64,000 nucleotides of DNA, taken from contig CM045770.1 of NCBI GenBank assembly GCA_025200525.1, positions 135,374,200 to 135,438,199 on the forward strand, written 5' to 3'. Position numbers and translations under genes: made by a program. This DNA comes from Camellia lanceoleosa. Its lineage: Eukaryota; Streptophyta; Magnoliopsida; Ericales; Theaceae. The notes beneath the pieces are model-generated. The model ran no database searches. It was not told the DNA's origin and saw only the letters and a program-made list of their open reading frames with translations. This document shows positions 24,500 through 37,343 of the stretch, piece by piece (positions within the stretch are counted from its first letter, which is position 1; every line of letters begins with the position of its first letter).

Positions 24500-24658
24500 T
24501 GCTGTATTTGGTTGAGGGATTTGAGTAGGGATTTGGAAAAGGAAATGGAAAAGGTAGGTGAAATATGAAAAAAATATGCCTACATTTCACATAGTTTCAC
24601 ACACCTTTTCCCTTTCCCTTTCCAAATCCCTCCCCAAATCCCCTAACCAAACACAACA
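24500..24658. mobile_element. Tourist-like MITE
   Basis: 159 bp with imperfect terminal inverted repeats TGCTGTATTTGGTT / TGTTGTGTTTGGTT and long foldback arms (GGGATTTGGAAAAGGAAATGG against CCTTTCCCTTTCCAAATCCC). TAA flanks both ends (24497-24499 and 24659-24661), typical of PIF/Harbinger-derived MITEs. Confidence 0.8.
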
Positions 24659-24661
24659 TAA

Positions 24662-25322
24662 GAGTAAAACAATTATTTATGGTGGAAAAATATTTTTATT
24701 TACAGTAGATTTGTCACTCCCATTCAATACCTTAGATTTGTCACTCCCATTACCGTTCTTATTTACAGTAGTCGATGGGATGGAAAAGAGAGGGAGAAGG
24801 AAACAAAATGAGGGAGGCAAGACTAGAAAAGATGATGTTTTGAAGCAAGGAATGATAAAGTTTGAGACGGGGCATGGTATGGCTAAATTACATTGACCTC
24901 CCCTAAGTAATGAGAAAATGTACTGAGTTTTACAGATTTCACATAATTACATCGATCTTTTATATTTTATAGACGTATAACACTTAGCACTTTATCATTA
25001 GTTTATCATTCGTAAACAATATGAAATTTACTAATCTAACCAATTTTTGAATTGAAATGCCAAAATTACATCTTATTTTTTAATGCAATATATTAACCCA
25101 TATTATAAACTAATTTTTACACTACCAAAATTATCCAGCTGTTAAACATCCCTATTTCTTTTTCGTTCTCCCAACACTCTTTCAAATCCTGATGCAAACC
25201 TTTTTTCTCACACGTAATCTAATTTGTGCCTTTACTCTATACCCTAGCTCCTAATTTCCTTCAAGCTTGGTACCGTAGCCATTTTGTCTGGCCTTATTCT
25301 TCTTTCTCATTCTCTTAAATTT
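24662..25322. other. Intergenic stretch, no gene seen
   Basis: AT-rich, with a small direct repeat AGATTTGTCACTCCCATT at about 24706-24752. No credible coding or transposon signal. Confidence 0.35.
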
Positions 25323-26619
25323 TGTTAGAAAAATATACTAAAAGCCATGTTTTTATGAGATGGGATTTAGTATTTGGTTTTAATAATATCAATTATTCCA
25401 TTTTTAATAATGAGAATCATTATGAGTAATATTTACATTATTTGTCTAATATTCTGCATGTGTGCCTTTTATTCTGTGAAGATTAGATCACTAGTTCTTG
25501 TAGCATATAAGTGGTTCACAGTTTAAGATGGATTTGGACATACCATTGGTCCGATTGTAGCATGGTGTTTGACTAGGTCTGTCTTGACTACAGGAAACGG
25601 TAAAGTTTTAACTTATTGTGCTAGTACGCTTTGTGTATATTGAGCGAGACCGTCTTGGGATAATTGTTCATATACTAATTAGATGAGACAATTTACATAC
25701 CATAGTTATTATGAGTTCTTATGCTCTTAATCTGAAAATAATTATAATAATCATGTTCATTTAGTGTTGATCATTTTGATTCATAAAAGAGTGAGATTCT
25801 TTTTGGGAGTGTTGATCATTTTAATTCACAAAAGAGTGAGTTTCTTTTTGGGTCAATAAGCTCAGTGAGTTAGGTGATCACTTTATGTATATGGTGGATA
25901 TTGATTATTAACATAATTCGCATCCCGATTTAGGGATTGATAATACCCCTTGAAGAAGCTTATAAGTTTTGATTATATCAAGCCTCAGACGTCGATTTTG
26001 TATCCCATATATATCGAATAAGTTAAGAGGAAGGTCTCACAAGTCGATTAAATTTAATTGTCAATAATTTATTTAACTGATAGGTATTAGTAATCTTAAC
26101 GTGGGGAGATAAATAAACATTTAATAATATGGAGCTCGAAATGTAATTTGGAGATTAAGATGGAAGTGCAATTCTAATTCTTCAGTGGTATGAATTGTAA
26201 TTTATAAAATTAGGAATTATAATTCAGGTTGAATTAAGTTTTCCTAATTCCAGAAGGAGTCCTAATCATACTCTACTCCTAATTGTCCTTGTCGTAGCCT
26301 ATATATATGCGTCCTTGTAGCTCTCTCAAACATAATTTTTTTGGTTTAGAGAGACAATATGAAGTTCGTGACTCAAGCAGTGCACACTGGCGTGATCAAG
26401 CATAAGGAAGGAATATGGTAGAAGATCGTAAGGTGCAATTGAGTTCGAATTTTATCAACTACAATCTTCTGATCATGATATAAATGAGATCAAACTAGAC
26501 AGATCTAGAAGGTATAAATCCTAATTCCGCCTTGTAGGGTTTTATAGATCACTGTAAAAAAAAAAAAATGGTCTAATCTATACGCGATATTACTAGGTCT
26601 TGGGAATTTGGTTCCAACA
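25323..26619 (+). repeat. Candidate copia-type solo LTR
   Basis: Starts TGTTAGAAAAATA and ends GGTTCCAACA, giving the TGTT...AACA ends typical of copia LTRs, with a TATA-like CTATATATATGCG near 26300 followed by a CTCTC tract. It includes a 45-bp tandem duplication at 25764-25853. The five flanking bases (AATTT and TTCAA) do not match, so insertion boundaries are not proven. No internal coding sequence or primer-binding site follows. Confidence 0.45.
25764..25853. repeat. 45-bp tandem duplication
   Basis: Two adjacent copies of GTGTTGATCATTTTGATTCA... through CTTTTTGGG, differing at a few positions, inside the candidate LTR. Confidence 0.85.
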
Positions 26620-26655
26620 TTCAACACTACTATCACTCCTAAATTGAGAGACACA

Positions 26656-26695
26656 GAGAGAGAAAGAACGAGAGAGAGAGAGAGAAAGAGAGCCA
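26656..26695. repeat. (GA)n-rich microsatellite
   Basis: AGAGAGAAAGAACGAGAGAGAGAGAGAG, impure. The surrounding sequence to 27190 holds no gene that I can support. Confidence 0.7.
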
Positions 26696-27192
26696 CCAAC
26701 CATCACTAACACCACATTATCATTCCCCTATCATTTATCACCACATTCGCTCACACCACCCATCGCTATTGTTATAGTCCCTATATCTCCATCACTACAC
26801 CGTAACCTTTTATGCCTTTATCATCGCAACTGTAGTCCTTTTCTGCCTCACTACCATATAGGCCCTTTTGTTTCTAATATCGCTATTACAACTCTCCTCT
26901 ATTAATAATCTTGATTTATCTTGCTCAAATCTAATCAACCTTTATTTTTTATTTTCTTATAGAATAGTAGATGATAGTGAGCAAAAAAAGATGATGAGAG
27001 AGAGTGATAAAGCAACTGGATCATAGGGGTGGCGGTGGAAGTCATAGAGAGGCAATAATAGAAAGTGGCGACAAATACACTAATTGGTGGTAGATTGTAG
27101 ATGAGGCACTGATAAGGTAACTCTAGGTTGGTGTTTGAGTCAGGTTGGGGATATAATGGTCATATTGTCAATTTTTTTTTTTTTTTTATATA

Positions 27193-27464
27193 GGTAATTC
27201 TATTTGCACACTCTACAATTTCTCATCACACATCATATATAGTGTTTGGATATAATTTTTGAACAAAAATAAAATGTTTGGATATATATTTAAGAACATA
27301 AAACAGTTGTTTGCATATAAACAATTGAACGGAATGTATTTTAGAACAACTAATTTTTATTCATAATTTTAAATCCAAACATTTGACTTTTGTTTTGAAG
27401 TTTATATCCGAATACCATTTATGGTGTGTACTGAGAGTTTGTATAGTGTGCAAATAGAATTTCC
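27193..27464. mobile_element. MITE with ~26-bp terminal inverted repeats
   Basis: The left end GGTAATTCTATTTGCACACT pairs with the right end AGTGTGCAAATAGAATTTCC (one or two mismatches), and the similarity continues inward (CTCTACAA / TTGTATAG). It is 272 bp, AT-rich and non-coding. The flanks are T-runs, so the target duplication cannot be read. Confidence 0.75.
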
Positions 27465-27469
27465 TTTTT

Positions 27470-30291
27470 TTTTATTGGTTCTGGCATACAAATATAATTT
27501 TACATAATTTGTTAAGTTTGTTTGCCCAATGGATGGGATGTTAGTGTAATTATTCTAAAATTTAGAAGTAAGTTTGTTGTATATTTTTCTAAATCGATTG
27601 GATTTATCTCAAATTTAAATTTAAATTTGAGAGAATTTAAGGGGCTTGTGTGCTCTTATCACGAGTCTCATTTTAATGATTCGACCTGTTTATTTTGTAA
27701 GGTACGCTGTGTATATTGTTCATGAAAAAAATTAGATTAATATGATAATCATAGTATTTATAGCGACTCAGGTTTAAACCCAACCCTTTTGTATTCTTGG
27801 ACCGGAATTCGGTGATCATGGTTATTGTTTTTACTCCTTGTTGTCTTGTTGTAGTGTGGATTGGTTGTTTGGAGTCTTTCGTTGTGTTGTAAATAGGTTG
27901 GGAGTTTGTTTTTAAAAAACTTATGTCTGCTTTTTCTTAAGTTCGCCTGCTGTCTTTATTTCACTCGAGTTGTCTTTGGTTCCTTCCGATCTCGAGTTTG
28001 CAAGATGAACTTCTAGAAGGAGTGTATTCTTCGCTTCATAGATTGATCACCGAGCGCCTTTTTGCGTGTCTAAACCATCGGGAGGGTGTCACAGCGCCGA
28101 GCCTTGAGTTGTTCGCCGAAAGCCTTGTATCCGACGCCAAGCAGATTTTGGTCGCCGAGTGGTCTCAGGCAGATATCAAGATGAGATAAAGATATTTTCA
28201 ATCACTTAATGATCTCTCTCTCTAAGTTAATTTTACCAAATTTCTTTACACACTCTCTTTAGTTCTTGTCTAAACACCTCAAATACACCAAAATCCGTTA
28301 ATCTCGCTGCCTTAGTGCTTTAGTGTAGAGCTCATAAAGGTGAATGTTTTAATCGGTGAAGTTTTCCTTTTTGACTCCGCCTAAAGTTAGGTGTTGTTCT
28401 TTTCTTCTTCTACTCTTGAGATAGGAATTTCTTCAACATCATTGTATGATTCTTAGCCTTGTTATATGTTCCTTATTTGGGAGTTGTGCTTTGATTTAAG
28501 ATTTGGTTTTGGAAATGTAAAAGGGATTTTCAAATGGGTTCATGGAAATGTTGTGGAAATTAGTATGTTGTTAAGTTGTGTTGGAATATTGGAAATTTCT
28601 TCTTTAAATGTGTTTTTGAAAGTAAAAGATCTTTTGTTGGAAATCATTAGTGTTTGACTTGTGAATGAAAGAGAAGGATACTGAGTTTTGAAAAGATAAA
28701 ATGAATATATCTTGGATGATGAGAGTGAAGTTGATATATATTATCACTCATATTTTGAGATTATGAAATTGAAATTGTTGTTGGAGATTTATTTTTTGAA
28801 TAGAGATATATATTTTGGGCTATCGGTGGAGGATAACTTTGATTATTCTAGAAATTGTATGAGGATTAGGTTAATTGAAACCAACTAATAAATTTTGCAC
28901 TATTTCATATTTATACATTGAAAATGTATCGTTTTGAGAAAAATGGTGAATACCTTGGTGAATCTAGTTAGGAGGTGTGATTTTAATATTTCTATGTTGG
29001 CCTGTGTGTTCTTAGTGAAAGTCCAGCAACCCGCGCGGTTAATGACTTTGGTAGTGCTTGTATAACTTATTGGCAGACACATTCCTAGAAATTCTCAGTG
29101 TTGTGTATCCACTGTCTTATTTTCTGATTTAAAAAATATATTGTTTTACAAATTGATATATAATCATGGCATTGCATTGTTTCTAAATAGAAAGTCTAAT
29201 GTTTTGGTAAATGGCATGTATATGTATTCACTATATGATTTTGTTAAGCTTCATATACTGTATTCAAGTATTCTCTGCTAGGTTTTATTTCACCCTATGT
29301 GGAAATCAACTTTCATGTATTGATAGTATGTCTCCCCACCAAGGACTTAGCTTGGGATAATCGTGGAGCTGAATGCTCGTTTTGTTTTTCTTTTGTTGTA
29401 AATATTTGTTGGACAAGCATCGAACTTTTTCTTATTTTGGGTTTGACCCACTTTTGTTATAGTTAAGCATCGACTTGGAAATATGTAGCCACTAAGGCAT
29501 GAACCTATATGTATTCCGTTTTATTTTCTTGTATTGATACATGTCACATGCTATAGATTCAGGGTCTAGGGTTATGAATGTATAAATGCATGTGGCATAT
29601 TTTGTAATCCTTTCTAGAGAGTTAATAAATAAGTCAAAGAAAATTAATGAGCCATTAATATTTAGTAAGTTTTCACTTTTCTATTATACGTCAAGAGGTG
29701 GTTAGTTGTTATGATTTTGGGGTGTTGTAGTACTTTTATTTCATAATATTTGGTCTATATTCAAATTTTATTTATTTATTTTTGACAAAATTGTTGAAAA
29801 GTCCTATATAGTAATTTTCTAAGGTATTAGGTCTAGTGAATATTTTTTTATTAGTGAAAGGTCCATCTTTTGTAAAATAATTTGGTGAAAAGTCATTTTG
29901 TTATTTTAGAAGACATTTTGTTTTTAATTTTACCTCTTAACTTATATGTTGAAATTTTTTTTTTGGTTCAGTTTTTCGAACCTATTTATTTAAATTTATA
30001 TTTATCTGTTCAATTTGTTTTCCTATTTGTTTAATGTTTTTTCCTATCTGTCCAATTTTTTTATCTGCATACAAATTTGTTTATCTATTCAAATTTTATC
30101 TATCCAAATTTTATTTGTACAAATTTTTTTATCTGTTAAAATAGCAATTTAATTTTTTTATCTGTTTAACACAGACTTGATCTGTTGAAACAATTTCATT
30201 CTTTTGTTTTATTGTTGGAAATCAATGGAAAAATAGATTTAAGAGACAAGAATTTGCAATGAACAACCTATATGGTTTTCACAAATTCTAA

Positions 30292-30328
<37 letters not shown>

Positions 30329-31089
30329 GACACATACCCCTATATACATGCACATGTGAAGTTGCAGAGATTTCTGGACATAGAATATGATTTGAGATCA
30401 TTTCAAAAGCAGATTTTAGAGTCAAAATACAAATATTTTATAATAGCATGAGACTATTTAGTGATTGAAAAATGAGAAAGAAAAATATATATGAAAATAA
30501 TATTTCCAAAACACCAAAAACAAAGGGGTTAATTAGCATGGCTTGTCATCAAGGATCTCGCAAGAGCATTGACCGCTTGAGAAACAATGAAAACCTAAAC
30601 CATCCCTAACACATATCTCTCTCTTGCTTACAATCGAAACATACTTTAAAACTGAAAAATCCATACATTCTGATTTTTGTTCAATAGTACAAAACTCAAA
30701 TATGATGTTTTACCATAACTAGGCGAGCATCTACTGGTCTTGATCTGAAACATACTTCAACACTCAGATCTATTTCAAATATCCGATCTCAAATCGTCGG
30801 TGGTTGAGACGGCCGTTGATAGGTTGTTTTACACACCAAAAATAAATACTAAACTATACCAAATTCCTTAGAATAATGGTAAGTCCAAGTATTGATCCAC
30901 AGGGACAAATGTGAAATTAAACTAATTTAATTGTTAAAATTCCTAAATTAATTTTGATCAAAGAGATGATTGTTCACAAACTAATGATAATTAAAATAAA
31001 CGAAGAGATTAAACTAGCAATTGAAAGTAAGGATGGAGTTATGATTTTTGGAAAAACCTAGGGTAATGAATTCACCACTAGTTACATAA
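27470..31089. other. Long AT-rich intergenic region without a supported gene
   Basis: I see no multi-exon gene here. A 63-codon ORF at 27998-28189 is more GC-rich than its surroundings but matches nothing I recognise. 29940-30200 holds diverged direct repeats built on TTTATCTGTTCAAATTTG. A (CT)n(TA)n tract lies at 30292-30329. 30830-31089 looks like the left half of an unidentified repeat (GTCCAAGTATTGATCCACAG, a string frequent in plant retrotransposons) into which solo LTR B inserted. Confidence 0.4.
30292..30329. repeat. (CT)n(TA)n compound microsatellite
   Basis: About ten CT units followed by about nine TA units. Confidence 0.9.
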
Positions 31090-31094
31090 ATAAG

Positions 31095-34000
31095 TGTAGA
31101 CATCCCATTTTTATCGCCTTAAGACTTGGGTGCCTCAAAGTTGATCGATGATGAAAGTTATGTCAGCATAAATGTTTAATTTCTTCAACAAGGAGAGCTT
31201 CTAAATCCCAACCTTGCACCCCATTTTTTGACCAAAACTATTTTAGACCTTAAAACCCTCTTTTTCAAAAATATTGTTTCAAATTTTCTACGATGTTTCA
31301 AGGCTCGATTTCGCTTAAAATATTACACTTTTGGTAAACCGAGTAAGGACAAAGTGAAAATAAATAAAAGGGAGGTGAACTCTTTGAAAAATATTTAAAA
31401 CCTCTTATTTATAGGTTTGGAGTTGAATAAAATTGGAGGAGAGGGAAGAAAACTAGTTGGAAGAAGTTACACCAATCCATTGAGGAAAGAAATGAGCAGC
31501 CTTCACTAAAATAGGCATATCTCTTTGCACACTTAGAATTTAGATGTGAGGCCACCACCATTAGAAATTAGACTTCTGGAGCTTTAATTTAGACTCAATA
31601 ATGACCTAAACCCAAGTCCAGATGAGGGAGATATAGCCATTTGAAGTTAGGCATCAATCCTAAGATAGAAATGAACAACCTTTACTAAAATAGGAATATC
31701 TCTTTTCACACTTAGAATTTAGATGTGAGGCCACCATCATTGGAAAATAGACTTCCACCACTTCAATTTAAACTCAAGAATGCCCTAAACTTGAGTCCGC
31801 ATGAGGGAGATATACTGCTTGAAGTCTGCCTAGAATTAGATTTTGTGGCTCACGCCCACTAATAGTGGCATGCCGCCCACTTGTGTAAAACGCATATATT
31901 TTTTGCTAGCTGTCCCCCACAAGCTCTAGCTATTCCTATATAGATATTTCCGACCTGAGCGGCTATTTTTCTGTAAATACAAGGCCAACCCTCTTGATTT
32001 TAGGTTACAAAAAATTCTAAAAGCCCAAAAGCTTGAAATTCTCTCTCTATCTTTATCTTGCAACACACACACCTTACCCAAACACTTCCTAAACCAATAT
32101 TGGAGCCTTTTGCTGAGATTATTGAGTCCAAATTTTAGTCCTTGAGAGTGAGAACTTGTGGGTTTGTTAACAAAAGAGTTGCCTTGCTTCAAGAGGTATA
32201 ATTTTGAGTATCTTCAAGACTACTTTTTCTATCTTTTCTTATGCTTTTGAACTATTTTTACACTATTTTTATCACCTGAAACTTGTGGTTTAAGGCTATT
32301 AAAGGTAGAGGAGTTAATTACCCTTCTTGAACCTTGTCTCCTAAGTCTTTACACTTGTGTTTCCCATCTCTTTCAATTTTTTTTCAACTTTTACCACTGA
32401 ATTTTCCGAGTTTTTTAAAGGCTAAAAATCATGTTTTGAGGTCCCAAAAATGGAGGGGTTAGCCTCCCATCCGCTTGTTTACTAGCTTTAATTCCTCAAT
32501 ATTGTAGCTAACTTTTTCAAGCTTTTCCATATGAATTCTAGCATTGTTTTAGCCTATTTTAGGATTGTTTTGAGTTGTTCATGTCATTTATGCTTTGTAT
32601 TGCATGCTTGTAGTGTAATGGTCCTTATAGGCTTGGTGGTTTAGGTCTTAGCCACCAACCTATTTGAGTTGATAGCATTTATTTCTTGCTTTCTATACTT
32701 AATGTTCACCTCTAAGCATCTTTTGCAACCTCTTTCATTTCTTAGCTTTTCATTTGCTTTGAGAGTTGTTTCAAACCAATTACTTGTTTAAGTTTGAGAT
32801 AGAAGTATTGTGTTTAATGGTTTAATCCCTTTAGGAGTTCATTACCAACTGCATGGTGTCTCTCTCATGCCTAAAACAACATTTGGTTTGACATTTCCTC
32901 CTTGAGGACTTAATCTTCATTTTTGGACTAAATGAATTAATGGATGGAAAGGTAATTAAAATGGAGTAATAAATTGGGATTAAAATAAAGTAAAATAATA
33001 AAATTATTTGGTGTTCAATCGGATGTTAATTAAACACATGAAGACTTGGGTCATTTCATACTTGTTAAAATGGTTCAAGTTTCTAAGGTCAACCACTTCC
33101 CTTGATCAATCCATGATAGGGAGGAGGTTCTGAGAGTCATTTATTGTCCATTTATCAAAATTGTATCCTCTTGGTTCATAAGTCATCATGCAATGAAATT
33201 GCGCCGATTGATGGCTTATAATCACGCCTACCCCTCATTTGAGCTATTTGATGATAATGAGAGGTAGGGTGGACAAACATCCCTCGAGAATGCTCTGTTT
33301 GTACTATGTTTGTTCTCTGTTGCAGTAGGAAAGAACCAATATTAGTGGCCGACAGGTCACTTTTACTGGGCGGCAAGCCACTACTCCTAGGTTGCCGACT
33401 ACTTTTTCTAGCCAGGCAGTGTCCTTTTTCCAACAGAGCAGAGCAGAGGCTGAGGTGAAAAACAGTACAATTTTCTAACTATGCAACAAAGGCATTCCGG
33501 TAGCAAAACGAGGGCTTTTTCGGGTGGAAATCTGCATCCATGCATGAACCATCCCTCGATTCTCGGGATCCGTGAAATAATGTTGTAATAGTAGTATGTT
33601 GTAATTAAAGTAGTGGACTTGTAACTAATTAGTTAATTAGCTAGAATAGCTAGTTATGTGTTGTATTTAATTAATTAGCTAGAATATTTAGTTAAATTTG
33701 TTGTTGTAATAATTTGTTAATTAGCTAGTGTAGTTAATTTATTTCATTTGGTTTGTAATAGTTAGTTAATTTGTAGCAATTAGCAAGTCTATTCATTCGG
33801 ATCCTCCTACCCGAGGGCAAACATGTAATAATGTGTATGTCTTTCAACCCCACGTCTTCCTCCCTTTTATTTACTTGTTTATGATGGTTAGTTTAGAACA
33901 TCATGTTTCTTTTAGCATTTCCACGTTTGCATCCACTTATCTTGCATGCATCGAGGCTCGGTTCATTATTCTAACAAGCATTGCCATTTATTACTTCATT

Positions 34001-34840
34001 GAATATATGTTTAAATCGCATTCTTTCAAATTGATTCACATGTCATAATTAGTAGCTGAGCTTATCAATTGCATCATTGCATATGTTACATTAGTCATGT
34101 TGCATTAGTTAGAGGCATGCATGTTTTCTAACTATTTTGTTTCTTTTGGCTAGCCTTGGAGTACGAGGTGGGCATTTTTTTGGTTTAGCATATCGCATAC
34201 GTGTGATTATTGTCATGTCTAGCATGCTTGCCATAAGACTAAGTGCTTAATTGATATACTTGCTTGAATGCCTGTGGATGAAGGCCAATTCCTTGAATTG
34301 GAATAATTTAAGTAATGTATATATGAGATCACTTTTTCAAGTAGTACATATTCAAACACTTTTCAAAACAAACATAAATCAAAGTGTTCCAATTTTTACA
34401 AATTAGTCTATACTTATGCGCACATCACATAGTAACAATAGCCTAATAACCGGAACATGAGCATATAATGTAAATAAGAATCACATCATAATTAGTAGAG
34501 GCTGATCTTTGATTGGGCGAATGGGGTGCTCAATTCATGACCTTCCCCTCTTGTACCTAAGTTCCCGAGCCGAGACACTTTGGTGATGACGGATAAGTGG
34601 CCTTTGGCATGAGTCCCGAGTTTCCTAAATTTTTCAAAAATATTTAGGTGGCAACTCTGTATCTGGAAAAAGATCCAATTTTGGCATTTTGATTCAAAAT
34701 CGATTTTCTAAAAGATTTGTCAGACTTAGACTCTTCTGTGTTTATCTATTTCACATTGTACTTGTGAGATCATATTCAAAACCACGGGAGTTTGAACTGT
34801 AGGGCTATCGATCCAAAGAAGCACGAAAAGTCAAGCTACA
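31095..34840 (+). mobile_element. Solo LTR B (same family as solo LTR A)
   Basis: A 3746-bp LTR beginning TGTAGACATCCC and ending AAGCTACA, with perfect duplication ATAAG at 31090-31094 and 34841-34845. No second LTR or internal sequence is present. It aligns with solo LTR A at the start (TGTAGACA), in the middle (AAGGTCAACC) and along the last ~1.3 kb (ACCCGAGGGCAAA, CCCTTTTATTTAC, TTTAGGTGGCAACTCTGTATC). A TATA-like CCTATATAG lies near 31936. It is longer than A partly because of a ~180-bp tandem duplication at 31488-31838. It lies inside another unidentified repeat that continues at 34846. Confidence 0.92.
31488..31838. repeat. ~179-bp tandem duplication within solo LTR B
   Basis: Units start at 31488 and 31667. 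Both contain ACTAAAATAGG.ATATCTCTT, CACACTTAGAATTTAGATGTGAGGCCACC and GATGAGGGAGATATA (the last slightly diverged), in the same order. Confidence 0.85.
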
Positions 34841-34845
34841 ATAAG

Positions 34846-35660
34846 GCCTCAATTTGAAAATCAATTATGTTATGATTTGAACCAAATACTACTTTACAAC
34901 TACAAGTTCAAGCTTTGATCAAAAGAATTATCACGCTCAATGTATAAGCATGAACCATCTCAAGTAGCACGAGTCGCTCGCCTAAACTAGGGTAGCAATA
35001 TGACTCGCCCTTGTATTATAGCTTGTCTCATACCTTGAATATGAAAGCAAAGAAAACTATTGCATGGAAAGAATTTAAGAATCACGTAAAGTAGAATACT
35101 TGAAAGAAATAATGAAAAATATATTTAAACACTTCTTGAATACCATACGATTTGTTCAAACCATTACATAATCAAAACCAAAAAGAAAACCTTATTTACT
35201 TGGTTAGGGTTTCATCAAAACCCTAGAAATAGAAGACTAGCCACTCATGGAAGAGTGAGAAGAGATAGAAGAAGAAGAAACCCCATGAAAGATGTTCTTG
35301 AAGCTTGAGAACCCTCATTTCCAAACTCTAGCCCCTCTTCTCTTTTGAAATATTTTGGACCCATAGTGTAGTCCATTCTTTCTTTTTTTATTCTTAGTAG
35401 AACAAACTCAAAATTCCTTACATGTATCTCTAGGTGGGCCACTCGAGCGCCCACAATTTTGGCTCGAGCGGTGGTGGCCGCATGTGCGGTGAAGTCTGGT
35501 CGTACGTCCGATGAGATGGTACGTTGAGAAATTTCACTGCTTGCACGGAGAATCTATTTTTGTGCCACTTTTCGTCTGAATTTGTGTATTGCCTGCCAAA
35601 TCTATACAAGTGCACAAAATACATCATCTTCGCCAAATAAACAAAATTCAAAGACTATAA
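34846..35660. repeat. Right half of the repeat that received solo LTR B
   Basis: Continues the sequence interrupted at 31094. It has gene-like pieces such as GGTTAGGGTTTCATCAAAACCCTAG but no intact ORF. Around 35440-35480 a short inverted pair CTCGAGCGCC...GGCTCGAGCGG occurs. Probably a decayed LTR fragment; the family is unknown. Confidence 0.35.
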
Positions 35661-35831
35661 ATGTAATTTAAGCGGCCTCAATGTGGTACCTTTCGGCCTA
35701 CATCTACTGTCTGTGGCGGAGAGCGATTTCAGTTGAGAATGAAGTCGATGGTGTAGATTGCGGCAGCTGGAACAATGCCGTGAGCTGTTGTTGTTGGGTG
35801 GTGGTGCTGGAGGGGTTTCTATTGTGGTGAT

Positions 35832-35835
<4 letters not shown>

Positions 35836-35874
<39 letters not shown>
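35836..35874. repeat. (GA)n microsatellite
   Basis: About 19 GA units, followed shortly by (TA)n at about 35935-35946. Minus-strand ORFs here (poly Leu-Ser) are products of the repeat. Confidence 0.95.
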
Positions 35875-35877
<3 letters not shown>

Positions 35878-36603
35878 GTGCGAGAGAGAAATCGTTTGGG
35901 CAATGGATTTGAGAAAAGAGAACAGAGTTGTGTATATATATATATATTTAGGGGTAGTTTGGTTATTTTGCACAAGCATGTCCTTATGGACATAATTGTT
36001 TAGCGCATGGATTTTTGAACGAAAAGAATTTAAATTTGAATTTATGAACCAAGTGCTATTAATTTTTTCGAAGACAAACAAAAAGTTATGATTATTAAAT
36101 TAAATTAAGGGAAATTCTATTATACATATTCCTATCACATGCACCCTTAAGTTATACCATTTTTTCTTTAGTTATGACAAATTTTCTTTTTAGTTATGAC
36201 TGATGAGATTTTTTGTTAGGCCACATGTATTGTTTAGTTATATTTTTTTAGTTATAACTCGAAAGTATAAAATTGTGGACATTGTGAAAATGGCGCATCA
36301 AATCAAATGATCTTCAGAGGTCTTGAAACCCTTTAACCAAGAGCTTCCAAGCAAGAGGTTAAAGACAATCCACTTACTCCAAATTACGCTTATATATTAC
36401 AAATGTAATCTTGAGTGGGGTTTAATAATTTCTAGGTCTAGGTTCTTGCTCTTTTGATGCATTTTGGTTTTAACTTAATCTAGTGGTCTAGCTTTTTTGG
36501 TTCTTTTATCTTTAATTGATGAAGAACTCCATGTTTGTATCATTGTTCCGTATATGTTTGATCTATTATTACTTGCAACTCTGACATGTGAAACTTGTGC
36601 ACT

Positions 36604-36771
36604 ATTTGGTTCAGTGCAATTAGTTGGAATGGAATAGAATGATTATTCATTCATAACGGTGAATAATGGTTCCATTTGTAATCTATTTTTCATTAATTTT
36701 TTAGTTTACTAAATATGGGAATAGACATTTTGATAAAATGATCTATTTCACTCCATTCTAGTGAACCAAAT
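36604..36771. mobile_element. Possible foldback MITE
   Basis: The left end ATTTGGTTCAGTGCAATTAG...GGAATGGAATAGA pairs imperfectly with the right end TCTATTTCACTCCATTCTAGTGAACCAAAT. The interior resembles a stretch inside hAT copy 2 (60570-60775). No clear duplication. Confidence 0.5.
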
Positions 36772-37010
36772 CCTACCTTTGGGTTCATAGATTTTTATGG
36801 TGGTATGCTTTGACAATTGGAGTTAGAGTTGGTTGAATTTTGACTCCAGCCATGAACCTTTCTTCCCAATTATCAATTGATTGAAAGTTGGAATTGGGGT
36901 TAGTTGCCTTCCCCCTCATCTTTTGAATTCTTATATATTGACCAAAAAAAAACCTTTAGTTTCTTGTAAAATTCTTAAAACATTGACAAATTATACACGA
37001 CGCAAACATT

Positions 37011-37343
37011 TATGCATATAAACATATTAGAAGGTGTGCACACTTGATAGATGTGATACAAAAACCAATCAGTTGATCAATTGTTGATTGAAAAAAGAAG
37101 TAGATGAAGGCAAAAAGAAAATTGAAAAAGTAAAAAAAAAATTTGAAATTTGAGATAAAACCGAGGTAGTTGCAAGGTAATTTGAAATGAAACAATTGTG
37201 ACAAAGCTTCATTGGCTGTAGGCTTTATATAATAGAATACATGTATGCATATGAACACACTACAAGGTGTGCACACCCAATTGGTGTGCTACAAAAATCA
37301 ATCAATTGATCATTTATTGATTGACAAAAAAATGTAGATGAAG
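37011..37343. repeat. Two spaced ~100-bp direct repeats
   Basis: Copies at 37011-37109 and 37243-37343 share TATGCATAT.AACA, AAGGTGTGCACAC, CAATCA.TTGATCA and GTAGATGAAG. The ~133-bp spacer is unrelated. The surrounding sequence 36780-38059 holds no supported gene. Confidence 0.75.

Noticed and set aside
24558..24896. 112-codon plus-strand ORF
   Set aside because: Half of it is the right arm of the Tourist-like MITE; no domain or conserved composition.
35655..36081. Two minus-strand ORFs of 112 and 125 codons
   Set aside because: Composed largely of Leu-Ser repeats from the (GA)n microsatellite.
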